A DNA stretch of 40,324 bases from contig NZ_JADEXO010000048.1 of NCBI RefSeq assembly GCF_015207105.1, positions 1 through 40,324 of the forward strand, given 5' to 3'. The notes beneath the pieces were generated by a model that saw only the letters and a list, made by a program, of their open reading frames with translations, searched no databases and had not been told where the DNA came from. Positions within the stretch are counted from its first letter, which is position 1; every line of letters starts with the position of its first letter. Position numbers and translations under genes: made by a program. This DNA is from a cf. Phormidesmis sp. LEGE 11477. GTDB lineage: Bacteria; Cyanobacteriota; Cyanobacteriia; Phormidesmidales; Phormidesmidaceae. Shown in pieces: positions 27,485 to 36,209 of this stretch.

Positions 27485-29659
27485 ATGAATAGAATTGACT
27501 TCTCATTCTCGGATATGATCGCTGGCTATGTTACGAGCTTTACCCCTGATCAAAAGAGCCCGGACATCTTTGAACTCAAAACGTCGGACGATAGGCCCTT
27601 TAAGATCAAGCTAACACCTAATACTTACGCAGAGCTACTGCGGAATCTAGGCGAGCCCTACCACGATTGCACGGCACAAATGAAGTCAATGCTAGCGCCT
27701 GGGAGATATCTCTTTGCCTACGGTGTTCTGTATCCCGATTCGGAAGAGTTTGCCTTAGAGGCAAAGCATCTTGTATTTGTGGGTCGAACCGTTGACCAAT
27801 ATCTTTTTGAGAAACCAGACTGGTGGATCAACCAAATTCGGAATCTGGGAAATTTTTATCTTAAAGCGCAGTTTGAAGACGGCGAAATTGATTACAGTAA
27901 ATACCGTACAGGGCTAGGGCTAGTCGGATCAAAAGATGGAGATAACCGTCAAGAAACCGACACCATCTCAAGACTGGTCTATGGATTTTCGACCGCCTAT
28001 ATGCTGACCGGCGATGAAAGATATTTAGAGGCTGCTGAAAAAGGAACTCAATACCTTCGCGATCACCTGAGATTTTTGGACGAAGGTGAGGAGATATGTT
28101 ACTGGTATCATGCCGTCAATGTCAGGGCTGACGGCACCGAGCAAAAAATATTCTCCTCTGAATTTGGAGATGATTATGATGCGATTCCGGCCTATGAACA
28201 GATCTATGCACTGGCTGGACCGACGCAAACCTACCGGGTTACAGGGGACCCTAAGATCCTACATGATATAGAAATGACGGTTAATTTGTTTAACCAGCAC
28301 TTTTTAGATCCCTCAGAACAAGGTGGGTTCTTCTCACATATTGACCCGATCACGTTTAGCCCATATTCGGACGTTCTCGGCCATAACCGGGCGAAGAAAA
28401 ACTGGAACTCGGTAGGCGATCACGCGCCTGCCTATTTAATTAATCTCTGGTTGGCCACCGGGAAAGACGAATATGCTGACTTTCTAGAGTCTACTTTCGA
28501 CACGATTGAAGCGCACTTCCCTGACTATGACAATAGTCCCTTTGTACAAGAAAGATTTCACGAAGATTGGAGCCATGATGCTACTTGGGGATGGCAACAA
28601 AATCGGGCTGTAGTCGGTCACAATCTCAAGATTGCCTGGAATCTAATGCGGATGTATCATCTGCGACCCAAGCAATCTTACATAGAGCTGGCTGAAAAAA
28701 TTGCTGATATTATGCCAACCGTGGGCAGCGATCGTCAACGCGGTGGCTGGTATGACGTGATGGAGCGATCGCTAGAACCTGGCCAAGAGAAGCACCGACT
28801 CGTATGGCATGACCGCAAGGCTTGGTGGCAGCAAGAGCAGGGCATTCTCGCCTATCTACTTTTAACTGGCTCTGTCGGTGAGGCAGAGTACCAAAAGCTC
28901 GCGAGAGAATCAGTTGCATTTTACAACGCATGGTTCTTGGACTATGAGTCGGGTGGTGTTTATTTCAATGTGTTGGCTAACGGCATCCCGTATCTTTTAG
29001 GTACAGAGCGCGGCAAAGGCAGCCACTCTATGAGTGGATATCACTCATTTGAGCTAGCTTATCTATCAGTGGTCTACACCAACTTACTTATTACTAAGCA
29101 GCCGTTAGACCTTTTCTTCAAGCCTAAGCCAGGCGGTTTTGAAGACGGCATTTTGCGCGTGCAGCCCGATATTCTCCCACCTGGCAGCATTCGTATTGGC
29201 CAAGTTTGGGTTAACGACCAGCCTTATCAAGATTTCGATGCCGATAGCTTAGAGATTACTCTACCCGCTGTCCAAGAAGATATTCGAGTACGCGTTAGAG
29301 TTTTACCAGCGACGGTTGCTTTCAGCGCAACCCTGCTAGAAATAGAGCAAGGCACGGCCAAGATTTCACTAGCAGGCGTTTTGGACGACAAAGCCTTAGT
29401 AGCTCTAAAATCAGAGCTGGAAAGGGTTTCTAGCCACGACCTACAGAGAATTGTTCTCTTCGCTGACTTATTAGAGTGTGTTACGAGTTCGGGCCTAAGA
29501 ACCCTACTGCATGTAGAGCAAAAGTTTGGTGCTGATATTGAAACCTATATCGTAGGGGCTAAACCCAATGTTGAAAAGTTCTTAGAGTTTAGCTCTTTGT
29601 GTCGCAGCATAAAGCTGGTAGAACGATACGAAGAAGCTGGCGTTGTTGTCACGGTTTAA
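27485..29659 (+). CDS. AGE-family epimerase/isomerase fused to a C-terminal STAS domain
   Basis: 724 aa with unusual architecture. Residues 1-110 are a beta-rich region of unknown type. About 110-530 is an alpha/alpha-barrel like N-acylglucosamine or cellobiose 2-epimerase, with His364 (SHDATWGWQ) and His379 (VVGHNLKIAWNL) as likely catalytic residues, and KAWWQQEQGIL. About 535-610 is a small beta domain. About 615-724 is a STAS domain with CVTSSGLRTLL; Ser668 or Ser669 sits where anti-sigma-factor antagonists are phosphorylated. The fusion suggests a sugar-modifying enzyme controlled by, or reporting to, a partner-switching pathway. No RsbW-like kinase is adjacent as a separate gene. Which sugar is used is unknown. 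Confidence 0.85.
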   Translation: MNRIDFSFSDMIAGYVTSFTPDQKSPDIFELKTSDDRPFKIKLTPNTYAELLRNLGEPYHDCTAQMKSMLAPGRYLFAYGVLYPDSEEFALEAKHLVFVGRTVDQYLFEKPDWWINQIRNLGNFYLKAQFEDGEIDYSKYRTGLGLVGSKDGDNRQETDTISRLVYGFSTAYMLTGDERYLEAAEKGTQYLRDHLRFLDEGEEICYWYHAVNVRADGTEQKIFSSEFGDDYDAIPAYEQIYALAGPTQTYRVTGDPKILHDIEMTVNLFNQHFLDPSEQGGFFSHIDPITFSPYSDVLGHNRAKKNWNSVGDHAPAYLINLWLATGKDEYADFLESTFDTIEAHFPDYDNSPFVQERFHEDWSHDATWGWQQNRAVVGHNLKIAWNLMRMYHLRPKQSYIELAEKIADIMPTVGSDRQRGGWYDVMERSLEPGQEKHRLVWHDRKAWWQQEQGILAYLLLTGSVGEAEYQKLARESVAFYNAWFLDYESGGVYFNVLANGIPYLLGTERGKGSHSMSGYHSFELAYLSVVYTNLLITKQPLDLFFKPKPGGFEDGILRVQPDILPPGSIRIGQVWVNDQPYQDFDADSLEITLPAVQEDIRVRVRVLPATVAFSATLLEIEQGTAKISLAGVLDDKALVALKSELERVSSHDLQRIVLFADLLECVTSSGLRTLLHVEQKFGADIETYIVGAKPNVEKFLEFSSLCRSIKLVERYEEAGVVVTV

Positions 29660-29743
29660 CCTCTCTGTGCTGATACGTAAAGAGAAAAAGAAAAGCTACA
29701 CATAACGAGCGCGCAGAATAACGATAGATGTCGTTAAAGCATG

Positions 29744-29764
29744 GTCGGAGCCTTTCGCTCCGGC
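29744..29764 (+). other. Hairpin in the spacer after the epimerase gene
   Basis: cggagc (29746-29751) pairs with gctccg (29757-29762), extended by a G-U and a G-C pair to about 8 bp with a 5-nt loop. It is followed by tatttctta, not a true T-run. It could be a weak terminator or a processing site between the sugar genes and the flavoprotein genes. Confidence 0.45.
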
Positions 29765-29915
29765 TATTTCTTAGAGGTGTGGTATTGGGAGATCTCGAAG
29801 AGCATGGTAATTCTGTACAAGGGCTGTGCCTACAGCAGAGTGCTATATGTCTGACGGCAGACACAGTGCGATATGGGTCGCATGCATTGTTCATTAAAAG
29901 GCTGTTTCACGGATC

Positions 29916-31580
29916 ATGATAGACAACCCAGTTTTGTTAGTGGTAGATGATGACCTAGGTGTTTTAAAGGTATTAGAGCGCGACTTACGAGGTCAGTATG
30001 GCGGGAGATTTCGCATACTGCGATCGCAGTCTGGAGAACAGGCTTTAGACATTCTCGAAAGAATAGAGCTGCGAAGTGAGTCGCTCGCCCTCATTGTTGC
30101 CGATCAACGAATGCCAAAAATGACAGGGCTAGAACTACTCGAAAGATCATCCACTTTTTTCCCTCAAGCCAAGCGAGTGCTGTTGACTGCCTATACTGAT
30201 ACAGAGGCAGCCATCAGAGCCATCAATGAAACCAAATTAGACTATTATTTACTGAAACCCTGGGAACCACCAGAAGATAAGTTATATCCAGTCCTCGATG
30301 ACTTAATTGACGATTGGCTCGCGTCTTATCGACCGCTCTTCAAAGGGATTCGCATCATCAGCTGCCGCTGGTCTCAAAGCCTACATAGGATTAAAGACTT
30401 TCTAGCCCGAAATCACCTACCCTATCAGTGGCTAGATATCGAACAAGATATCGATGCCCAACACCTGATTGATGCCTCACATTTGATTGCCCCTCAGCTG
30501 CCGTTAGTTATTCTCTCTAATGGCACAGTTCTGCAAGATCCTACAAACTTAGAAATTGCTGAAAAGGCGGGGCTTAAAACACAAGCTGATGAGTCTTTTT
30601 ATGACTTAATCATTGTTGGAGCAGGTCCGACAGGTCTAGCAGCAGCGGTTTATGGGGCCTCGGAAGGCTTACACACATTACTCATTGATAAGGAAGCGCC
30701 CGGCGGGCAAGCAGGCACAAGCTCAAGAATCGAAAACTATCTTGGGTTTCCTAAAGGGGTAACAGGCGCAGAATTGGCCCGGCGGGCGATCGCACAGGCG
30801 AAACGATTTGGGGTAGAGTTCTTAACTTCTCAAGAAGTCACCAATATCTGCACTGAAGGTCGCTACAAAATTGTTTTCATGTCAGACGGTAGTTATCTCT
30901 ACTGCCATTCAGTCGTTTTAGCGACCGGTGTTTCCTATCGGACACTCACTGTTCCAGGAGCAGATCAGCTCGATGGCCTAGGTATTTACTATGGTGCAGC
31001 GATGACAGAAGCATTCTCTTGCACAGGCCAAGATGTGTATATATTAGGCGGGGCCAATTCAGCTGGCCAGGCGGCCCTATGCCTTGCTAAGTATGCTCGT
31101 CAGGTTACGATTTTGTTACGGGGCGACTCTCTTTCTAAGAGAATGTCTCAGTACTTGATAGACCAAATTAATCTAACAGAAAAGATCGCTTTACGGCCTC
31201 ACTCTCAGATCGTGGAGGTAAAAGGAGAAAGGAGTTTAGAATCCTTGCTCGTAAAGGATTTATATACAGAAGCAACAGAAGCCGTTCCAGCCCAAGCGCT
31301 GTTTGTGTTTATCGGTGCAACGCCCAGAACGGAATGGCTAGAAGATGTAGTGGCTCGCAACGAAGAAGGATATGTGTTGACTGGGCCTTGTCTGCCGACC
31401 TCAAAAACAGCTATCAGAGACGGCTACTTTGATCGAGAGCCCTATCTACTTGAAACGGACTTACCAGGTGTTTTTGCCGCTGGCGATGTTCGCGCTAATT
31501 CAGTAAAACGAGTAGCATCAGCTGTTGGAGAAGGTTCCATTGTTGTGCAGTTTATCCACCGATACCTTGAAAAAGGATAG
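29916..31580 (+). CDS. Response regulator fused to a thioredoxin-reductase-like flavoprotein
   Basis: 554 aa. The receiver domain (1-125) has acidic residues 11-13, phospho-acceptor Asp63 in VADQRMPKMTG and Lys114 in LLKPWEPP. A thioredoxin/glutaredoxin-fold segment follows (about 143-220; IISCRWSQSLHRIKDFL). The FAD domain starts DLIIVGAGPTG (GxGxxG 235-240), with a second nucleotide-binding motif GGANSAGQAA and the C-terminal FAD motif GVFAAGDVRANSVKRVA. The redox CxxC of thioredoxin reductase is absent: GIYYGAAMTEAF stands at its place. So it is probably an NAD(P)H-FAD oxidoreductase or sensor with a different electron acceptor, switched by phosphorylation. It ends 2 nt before the next kinase gene, its likely partner. 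Confidence 0.9.
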   Translation: MIDNPVLLVVDDDLGVLKVLERDLRGQYGGRFRILRSQSGEQALDILERIELRSESLALIVADQRMPKMTGLELLERSSTFFPQAKRVLLTAYTDTEAAIRAINETKLDYYLLKPWEPPEDKLYPVLDDLIDDWLASYRPLFKGIRIISCRWSQSLHRIKDFLARNHLPYQWLDIEQDIDAQHLIDASHLIAPQLPLVILSNGTVLQDPTNLEIAEKAGLKTQADESFYDLIIVGAGPTGLAAAVYGASEGLHTLLIDKEAPGGQAGTSSRIENYLGFPKGVTGAELARRAIAQAKRFGVEFLTSQEVTNICTEGRYKIVFMSDGSYLYCHSVVLATGVSYRTLTVPGADQLDGLGIYYGAAMTEAFSCTGQDVYILGGANSAGQAALCLAKYARQVTILLRGDSLSKRMSQYLIDQINLTEKIALRPHSQIVEVKGERSLESLLVKDLYTEATEAVPAQALFVFIGATPRTEWLEDVVARNEEGYVLTGPCLPTSKTAIRDGYFDREPYLLETDLPGVFAAGDVRANSVKRVASAVGEGSIVVQFIHRYLEKG

Positions 31581-31582
31581 CG

Positions 31583-33007
31583 ATGAATACGACGATTGAG
31601 GCTCTGCAAAAGATTTCTATTTTTTCAAAATTGAACAATGCTCAGCTCAGCTGGTTAGTCAAAAGGGGCTGCTATATTTGCTTACGCTCAGGCGAATACC
31701 TCAAAGGAGAGGGAGATTTGCCGGGCAATTTTTACGTTCTACTAGAAGGTGAAGTCAAATTCACCAAGAAAGTCGGGCTAGCCGAAAGATATGTCATGAC
31801 CGTTGGTCCAGGTACATTCGTTGGCCATGAACTCATTCTGCTCGATTCACCTTGTTTTGCCAGCGTACAGGCCATCAAACATAGTCACGTTATTTTTTGG
31901 GATAACGATGCTTTTTGGCAAATGCTCAGAAGATTTCCGGCGATCGCTAGAGAGCTACTAACAGCGACTGCACAAAGAGTAGAAATTCTAGAGGCTGTTT
32001 CTAGTCATCACGAGAAGCTTATGGCGCTAGGCACATTAGCAGCGGGTCTGGCCCACGAAATCAACAATCCAGCAGCAGCGCTAAGTCGAGGGGCAAAGCA
32101 GCTAGATCAGCTCTTCAAGGAGATATCTGTTCTATCGCTACGGTTAACGCAGATGGAGCTGAGTCAGTCGCAGCTAGCATTTCTCAAAAACTTTATATCG
32201 CACACCATTGAGCAAGCAGAAAATACGCCTATGCTTCTAGATTCTCTGGTGACGAGCGATCGAGAAGAAGCAGTGATCAATTGGCTACGAGCCCACGGTA
32301 TTGATAATGGCTGGCGAATTGCTCCCGCATTTGTAGAAAAAGATTTGGATACAAGCTGGTTAGATCAGATGGCACAGAAAATCCCTATTCACCAGCTAGA
32401 TGACTTGCTCTGCTGGGCAGAGCAACTACTCACTGGCATCGGATTACTCGATCAAATCAAAAAAAGCTCTATTCAAATATCAGACTTAGTGGGAACTGTC
32501 AAAGACTATTCGTATATGGACAGATCACCTGTGCAAGATATTGACATACATCAGGCGATTGAGAGCACACTCACCATTTTGAGCTACAAGCTCAAGGGTG
32601 GGATTAGCGTTAGACGGCTCTATGCCCCAAAGCTACCTATCATTAGAGGGTTAGGTAGCGAACTCAATCAAGTCTGGACTAACATCATAGATAATGCTAT
32701 TCAAGCTATGGACAACAAAGGTGAAATCACCATTCGCACGGTCTGTGAAGGGAGCTGCGTTATGGTAGAAATCGCCGATGACGGACCTGGTATTCCAGCA
32801 AATATCAAAGACCGAATCTTTGAACCTTTCTTTACGACCAAGGATGTTGGAGCCGGTATGGGCATGGGCCTGATGAACACCTACAACATTGTCGTAGAAA
32901 AACACAAAGGAGATATCAAAGTATTTTCTAAGCCTGGAGATACCCGGTTTCAAGTTCGGCTACCCTCTGATTCGTTGAAGAGACTTAAGCCGGCGCTCGT
33001 TCGTTAG
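31583..33007 (+). CDS. Cyclic-nucleotide-binding-domain histidine kinase
   Basis: 474 aa, soluble. Residues 1-130 form a CRP-like cNMP-binding domain (GDLPGNFYVLLEGEVKF, GPGTFVGHELILL). The HisKA box has His158 in LAHEINNPAAAL. A helical insert of about 130 residues separates it from the HATPase, which has ELNQVWTNIIDNAIQAM, DDGPGIP and GMGMGLMNTYNIV. The phosphate-cassette arginine typical of cAMP binding is not obvious, so the ligand may not be cAMP. AAGGA in the end of the previous gene serves as ribosome-binding site. The 2-nt spacing argues that this kinase phosphorylates the upstream receiver-flavoprotein. Confidence 0.9.
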   Translation: MNTTIEALQKISIFSKLNNAQLSWLVKRGCYICLRSGEYLKGEGDLPGNFYVLLEGEVKFTKKVGLAERYVMTVGPGTFVGHELILLDSPCFASVQAIKHSHVIFWDNDAFWQMLRRFPAIARELLTATAQRVEILEAVSSHHEKLMALGTLAAGLAHEINNPAAALSRGAKQLDQLFKEISVLSLRLTQMELSQSQLAFLKNFISHTIEQAENTPMLLDSLVTSDREEAVINWLRAHGIDNGWRIAPAFVEKDLDTSWLDQMAQKIPIHQLDDLLCWAEQLLTGIGLLDQIKKSSIQISDLVGTVKDYSYMDRSPVQDIDIHQAIESTLTILSYKLKGGISVRRLYAPKLPIIRGLGSELNQVWTNIIDNAIQAMDNKGEITIRTVCEGSCVMVEIADDGPGIPANIKDRIFEPFFTTKDVGAGMGMGLMNTYNIVVEKHKGDIKVFSKPGDTRFQVRLPSDSLKRLKPALVR

Positions 33008-33070
33008 CTATCAGAAGAAAATCCTAGACGGCAGCATTCGTGCTAATCACTCCTAATACTAGCTAATTTT

Positions 33071-34267
33071 ATGAATACACTATTACGCCCTCCTATTCTT
33101 CGGCTTGCAAACAGAACAGAAGGCCACGAAAACAGACATAGGCAGGCTACTTGGCTCGAGCTGTTTTTTGATTTAACGTTTGTTGCGGCTGTTGCAGAAC
33201 TATCAAAAGTTCTGAGCGAAAACTTCTCTCCCGTAGGTTTTTTAGGGTTTTCGCTGTTGTTTGTTCCTATATGGTGGTCTTGGCTTAATGCCACCTATTA
33301 TTCTGATCTCTTTGACACAGATGATGTGTTGCATCGCTGTCTTGTTGCAGTCAGCATGGTGATTGTGACTGCACTGGCTACAAATTTACCTCATGCACTT
33401 GATGTCACTTCTAAGGGCTTCGCACTCTCCTATGTGGCTATGAGAGTTTTACTAATAGCTGTCTTTTTGAGAGCAGGATGGCACATTGAGCTAGCGCGGC
33501 CCCTAGCGATACGAATTGCCCAAAGCTTTAGCCTCTCAGCCGCTTTGTGGTTGCTGTCAACAGCTACACCCACGCCGGCTCGATTTTTGATTTGGATAGT
33601 TGCCTTAAGTATTGAAATTGGTATGGCTGTCACTGCCGGAGAGGCCGTACATGTAGAGCTAGCGCCCCATGAGTCGCATTTACCAGAAAGAGTAGGACTG
33701 TTCACAATCATTGTTTTAGGTGAATCAGTCCTTGCGGTCGTGTATGGCACATCAGAACAGCAATGGAGTATACAGCTTTCTATCACAGCCGTCCTTTGCT
33801 TTACCATTGCATTTTCTATCTGGTGGATATATTTTGATAATTTGGGGGGCTCCGCCATCCAAGCTGCTCGTACCTGCCGAAGCATCAGCGCCTATCAGAG
33901 CTGGCTGTATGCTCATCTTCCGTTGAACTTAGGGTTAGCAGCAATCGGTGTGTGTGTTCATCACATTTTGGCTGAAATACCTAGCGAGCCACTAGCGCTT
34001 ATAGACCGTGGGCTCTTGTGCTTTAGCGTCATGATTTGTTTTGTGAGCCTTGCCATTATCAATTTAGCTGGGCTCTCACAAAAGGCGGGCTTGCGGTGCA
34101 AGGCTAGAGCATTTAGGCGTCTGTGCGCGGCGAGTGCGATCGCACTCGTTGGCTTACTAGGCCACAACTTTACTGCATTAGCAATCGTCAGCTGTATTGC
34201 AATCATCTGCGCGCTACAGGTTGTGTTCGATATAAAGCAAAGCCTACGCTTACAAGTATCGCCATAG
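33071..34267 (+). CDS. LtrA-family (low temperature requirement A) membrane protein
   Basis: 398 aa and highly hydrophobic, with about ten to twelve membrane segments. The family signature VGLFTIIVLGESVLAVVYG lies in the middle, and the N-terminal FFDLTFVAAVAELS is equally typical. LtrA was named from a Listeria mutant that fails to grow in the cold; the molecular function is unknown. It starts 63 nt after the kinase gene on the same strand and lies between the two flavoprotein genes. Ribosome-binding site weak. Confidence 0.88.
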   Translation: MNTLLRPPILRLANRTEGHENRHRQATWLELFFDLTFVAAVAELSKVLSENFSPVGFLGFSLLFVPIWWSWLNATYYSDLFDTDDVLHRCLVAVSMVIVTALATNLPHALDVTSKGFALSYVAMRVLLIAVFLRAGWHIELARPLAIRIAQSFSLSAALWLLSTATPTPARFLIWIVALSIEIGMAVTAGEAVHVELAPHESHLPERVGLFTIIVLGESVLAVVYGTSEQQWSIQLSITAVLCFTIAFSIWWIYFDNLGGSAIQAARTCRSISAYQSWLYAHLPLNLGLAAIGVCVHHILAEIPSEPLALIDRGLLCFSVMICFVSLAIINLAGLSQKAGLRCKARAFRRLCAASAIALVGLLGHNFTALAIVSCIAIICALQVVFDIKQSLRLQVSP

Positions 34268-34339
34268 CCACCAGCTAGACGGCAATTCAAAAACTACTCT
34301 ATCCCCGTTGATGCTAACTAATACATATACATATGGCAC

Positions 34340-34409
34340 GGTTCAACAGGCACAGTTCAACAGGCACGATTCAACAGGCACGGTTCAACAGGCACAGTTC
34401 AACAAACAT
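34340..34409. repeat. 14-bp tandem repeat, about 4.5 copies
   Basis: Units of ggttcaacaggcac: 34340-34353, 34354-34367 (starts ag), 34368-34381 (starts ga), 34382-34395, and a degenerate partial unit to 34409 that reads agttcaacaaacat. Variation is concentrated in the first two bases. The array ends about 25 nt before the ATG of the next gene, so it lies in its leader. A period of 14 recalls the 7-nt cyanobacterial STRR repeats. Confidence 0.85.
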
Positions 34410-34433
34410 CTCTAACTTTAACTAAGCGCACCT

Positions 34434-36128
34434 ATGACGACACAATCACTTCTGTCTCTTCCTCAAAGCATCCTGCCACAGCTTAGCACCGCGCAGCTCA
34501 ATCGAATTAAAGCCTATGGAGAAGTCATTGAGGTGGCGGCTCAAACCCTTTTATTTAACGAAGGTGATGTCGATATTCCATTTTTCGTGATTTTAATAGG
34601 AGAAATCGATATTCGATTTCATCAAGAGGATGGCTGTCAGACCATTGCCACCATGGGTATGGGCAACTTTACTGGCGATCTGGCCAACTTATCAGGTGGG
34701 GCAGCGGTTGCACATGCGATCGCCGTTGCGCCTAGTAAACTTATCCGTATCTCACAGCAACAGCTACGAAAGATTTTCGTCGAAGACTCTGACTTAAGTG
34801 ATTTGATTGTTGCAACACTGATAGAACGCAGAGCCTACTTAGACGAAGGCGATCTAACCGGTGCGCGATTAATCGGCTCTCGCTACGATGCGCCTAGCAA
34901 TCGCGTTAGATCGGCGCTTGTTCGTCATCGCATTCCTCATCGCTGGATTGATATCGAAGAAGATGAAGCCGCTGCTAAATTACTAAAGGCTACTGGCAGG
35001 GAGCGCACCGATTTGCCCATAATGATCACGGGCAGCGGAGACATTATTCATGGCGGCGACCATGAGCGCGCCATCTTGCGGCACTACAGAATTGCTAACG
35101 AAGCAGAAACACTAACCTGTGACGTCGCCGTAGTTGGCGCAGGCCCAGCAGGACTTGCCGCCGCTGTGTATGCTGCCTCAGAAGGTCTAGACGTCATTCT
35201 TTTAGAAAGTGGCGCGCCCGGTGGACAGGCTTCTACTAGCTCAAAAATCGAAAACTACCTTGGGTTTCCTACCGGGCTTAGTGGCAAGGAGTTAGCTGAA
35301 CGAGCGGTTGCTCAAGCCTATAAATTTGGAGCCAGGCTACTATGCGAAACCACAGTTAGTACCATCAAACAATCAGTGACAGGATACTCACTTCAGTGTA
35401 AAAATGGCTCACAGATTAACGCAAAGTCGATCGTTGCAGCAACCGGTGCTATCTATCGTCGACTACCGGTTGCCAGACTTCAAGAATTTGAAGGCAGAGG
35501 TATTTACTATGCGGCCACTGGCATCGAAGCCAACACTTGCTTAGGCTCACCCGTTGCCCTCGTTGGTGGCGGGAATTCAGCCGGACAAGCTGCGGTTTTT
35601 CTCTCATCTCACACTGCCCATGTGCATCTCCACATTCGGCGCGATAGTCTTACAGCCACCATGTCTGACTATCTAATCAGGCGCATTGACGAGGCTAAAA
35701 ACATCACTGTTCATCCCCATACAGAGATTGTTGGACTTAAAGGAGAGCGCTTCCTCGAAGGGGTTGAAGTCAAAAACAAGATCAGCGGCGAAGTTAGTGC
35801 AGAAGCCGCAAACGCCTTGTTCCTATTTATTGGCGCTAGGGCTAACTCGGACTGGTTAAATAATTTTGTGAGCCTGGATGCACACGGATTTGTTAGAACC
35901 GGGCAGACCCTAGACACCGAGACACTTAAGAGCGTCCACTGGCCTCTCGAAAGACGCCCTAGCCTATACGAAACCTGTCGCCCCTATGTTTTTGCTGTCG
36001 GCGATCTACGTTCTGACTCAGTCAAAAGAGTGGCCTCTGGGGTCGGGGAGGGATCAGTTGTCATCTCCTTTGTTCATCGGGGACTTGAAGAGATTAAGCG
36101 AGCGCAGCTAGCGGATTGCTATAGATAG
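34434..36128 (+). CDS. cNMP-binding-domain thioredoxin-reductase-like flavoprotein
   Basis: 564 aa. A CRP-like cNMP domain (about 1-130; DVDIPFFVILIGEIDI, GNFTGDLANLSGG) is followed by a thioredoxin-fold segment (about 143-215; VRSALVRHRIPHRWIDIEED) and a two-dinucleotide-fold reductase with CDVAVVGAGPAGLAAAVYAA and VGGGNSAGQAAV. It ends FAVGDLRSDSVKRVASGVGEGS. From the thioredoxin-fold segment onward it is a clear paralogue of the receiver-flavoprotein at 29916-31580, with the sensory head exchanged. It too lacks the CxxC (GIYYAATGIEAN). Likely an NAD(P)H-dependent redox enzyme controlled by a small ligand. The leader holds the 14-bp repeats. Confidence 0.9.
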   Translation: MTTQSLLSLPQSILPQLSTAQLNRIKAYGEVIEVAAQTLLFNEGDVDIPFFVILIGEIDIRFHQEDGCQTIATMGMGNFTGDLANLSGGAAVAHAIAVAPSKLIRISQQQLRKIFVEDSDLSDLIVATLIERRAYLDEGDLTGARLIGSRYDAPSNRVRSALVRHRIPHRWIDIEEDEAAAKLLKATGRERTDLPIMITGSGDIIHGGDHERAILRHYRIANEAETLTCDVAVVGAGPAGLAAAVYAASEGLDVILLESGAPGGQASTSSKIENYLGFPTGLSGKELAERAVAQAYKFGARLLCETTVSTIKQSVTGYSLQCKNGSQINAKSIVAATGAIYRRLPVARLQEFEGRGIYYAATGIEANTCLGSPVALVGGGNSAGQAAVFLSSHTAHVHLHIRRDSLTATMSDYLIRRIDEAKNITVHPHTEIVGLKGERFLEGVEVKNKISGEVSAEAANALFLFIGARANSDWLNNFVSLDAHGFVRTGQTLDTETLKSVHWPLERRPSLYETCRPYVFAVGDLRSDSVKRVASGVGEGSVVISFVHRGLEEIKRAQLADCYR

Positions 36129-36209
36129 CCAGATAAAGATCATCATCAAAACTGCAGGGACGTTTTCGCACGCTTGTGACTCAACCCGACTTACTCAGAG
36201 GAACTAATC

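Noticed and set aside
29916-31580. Bona fide thioredoxin reductase
   Set aside because: The redox CxxC is missing at the expected place, so the name would overstate the evidence.
34340-34409. Possible CRISPR array
   Set aside because: Units are contiguous with no unique spacers, the period is only 14 nt and there are no cas genes; it is a simple tandem repeat.
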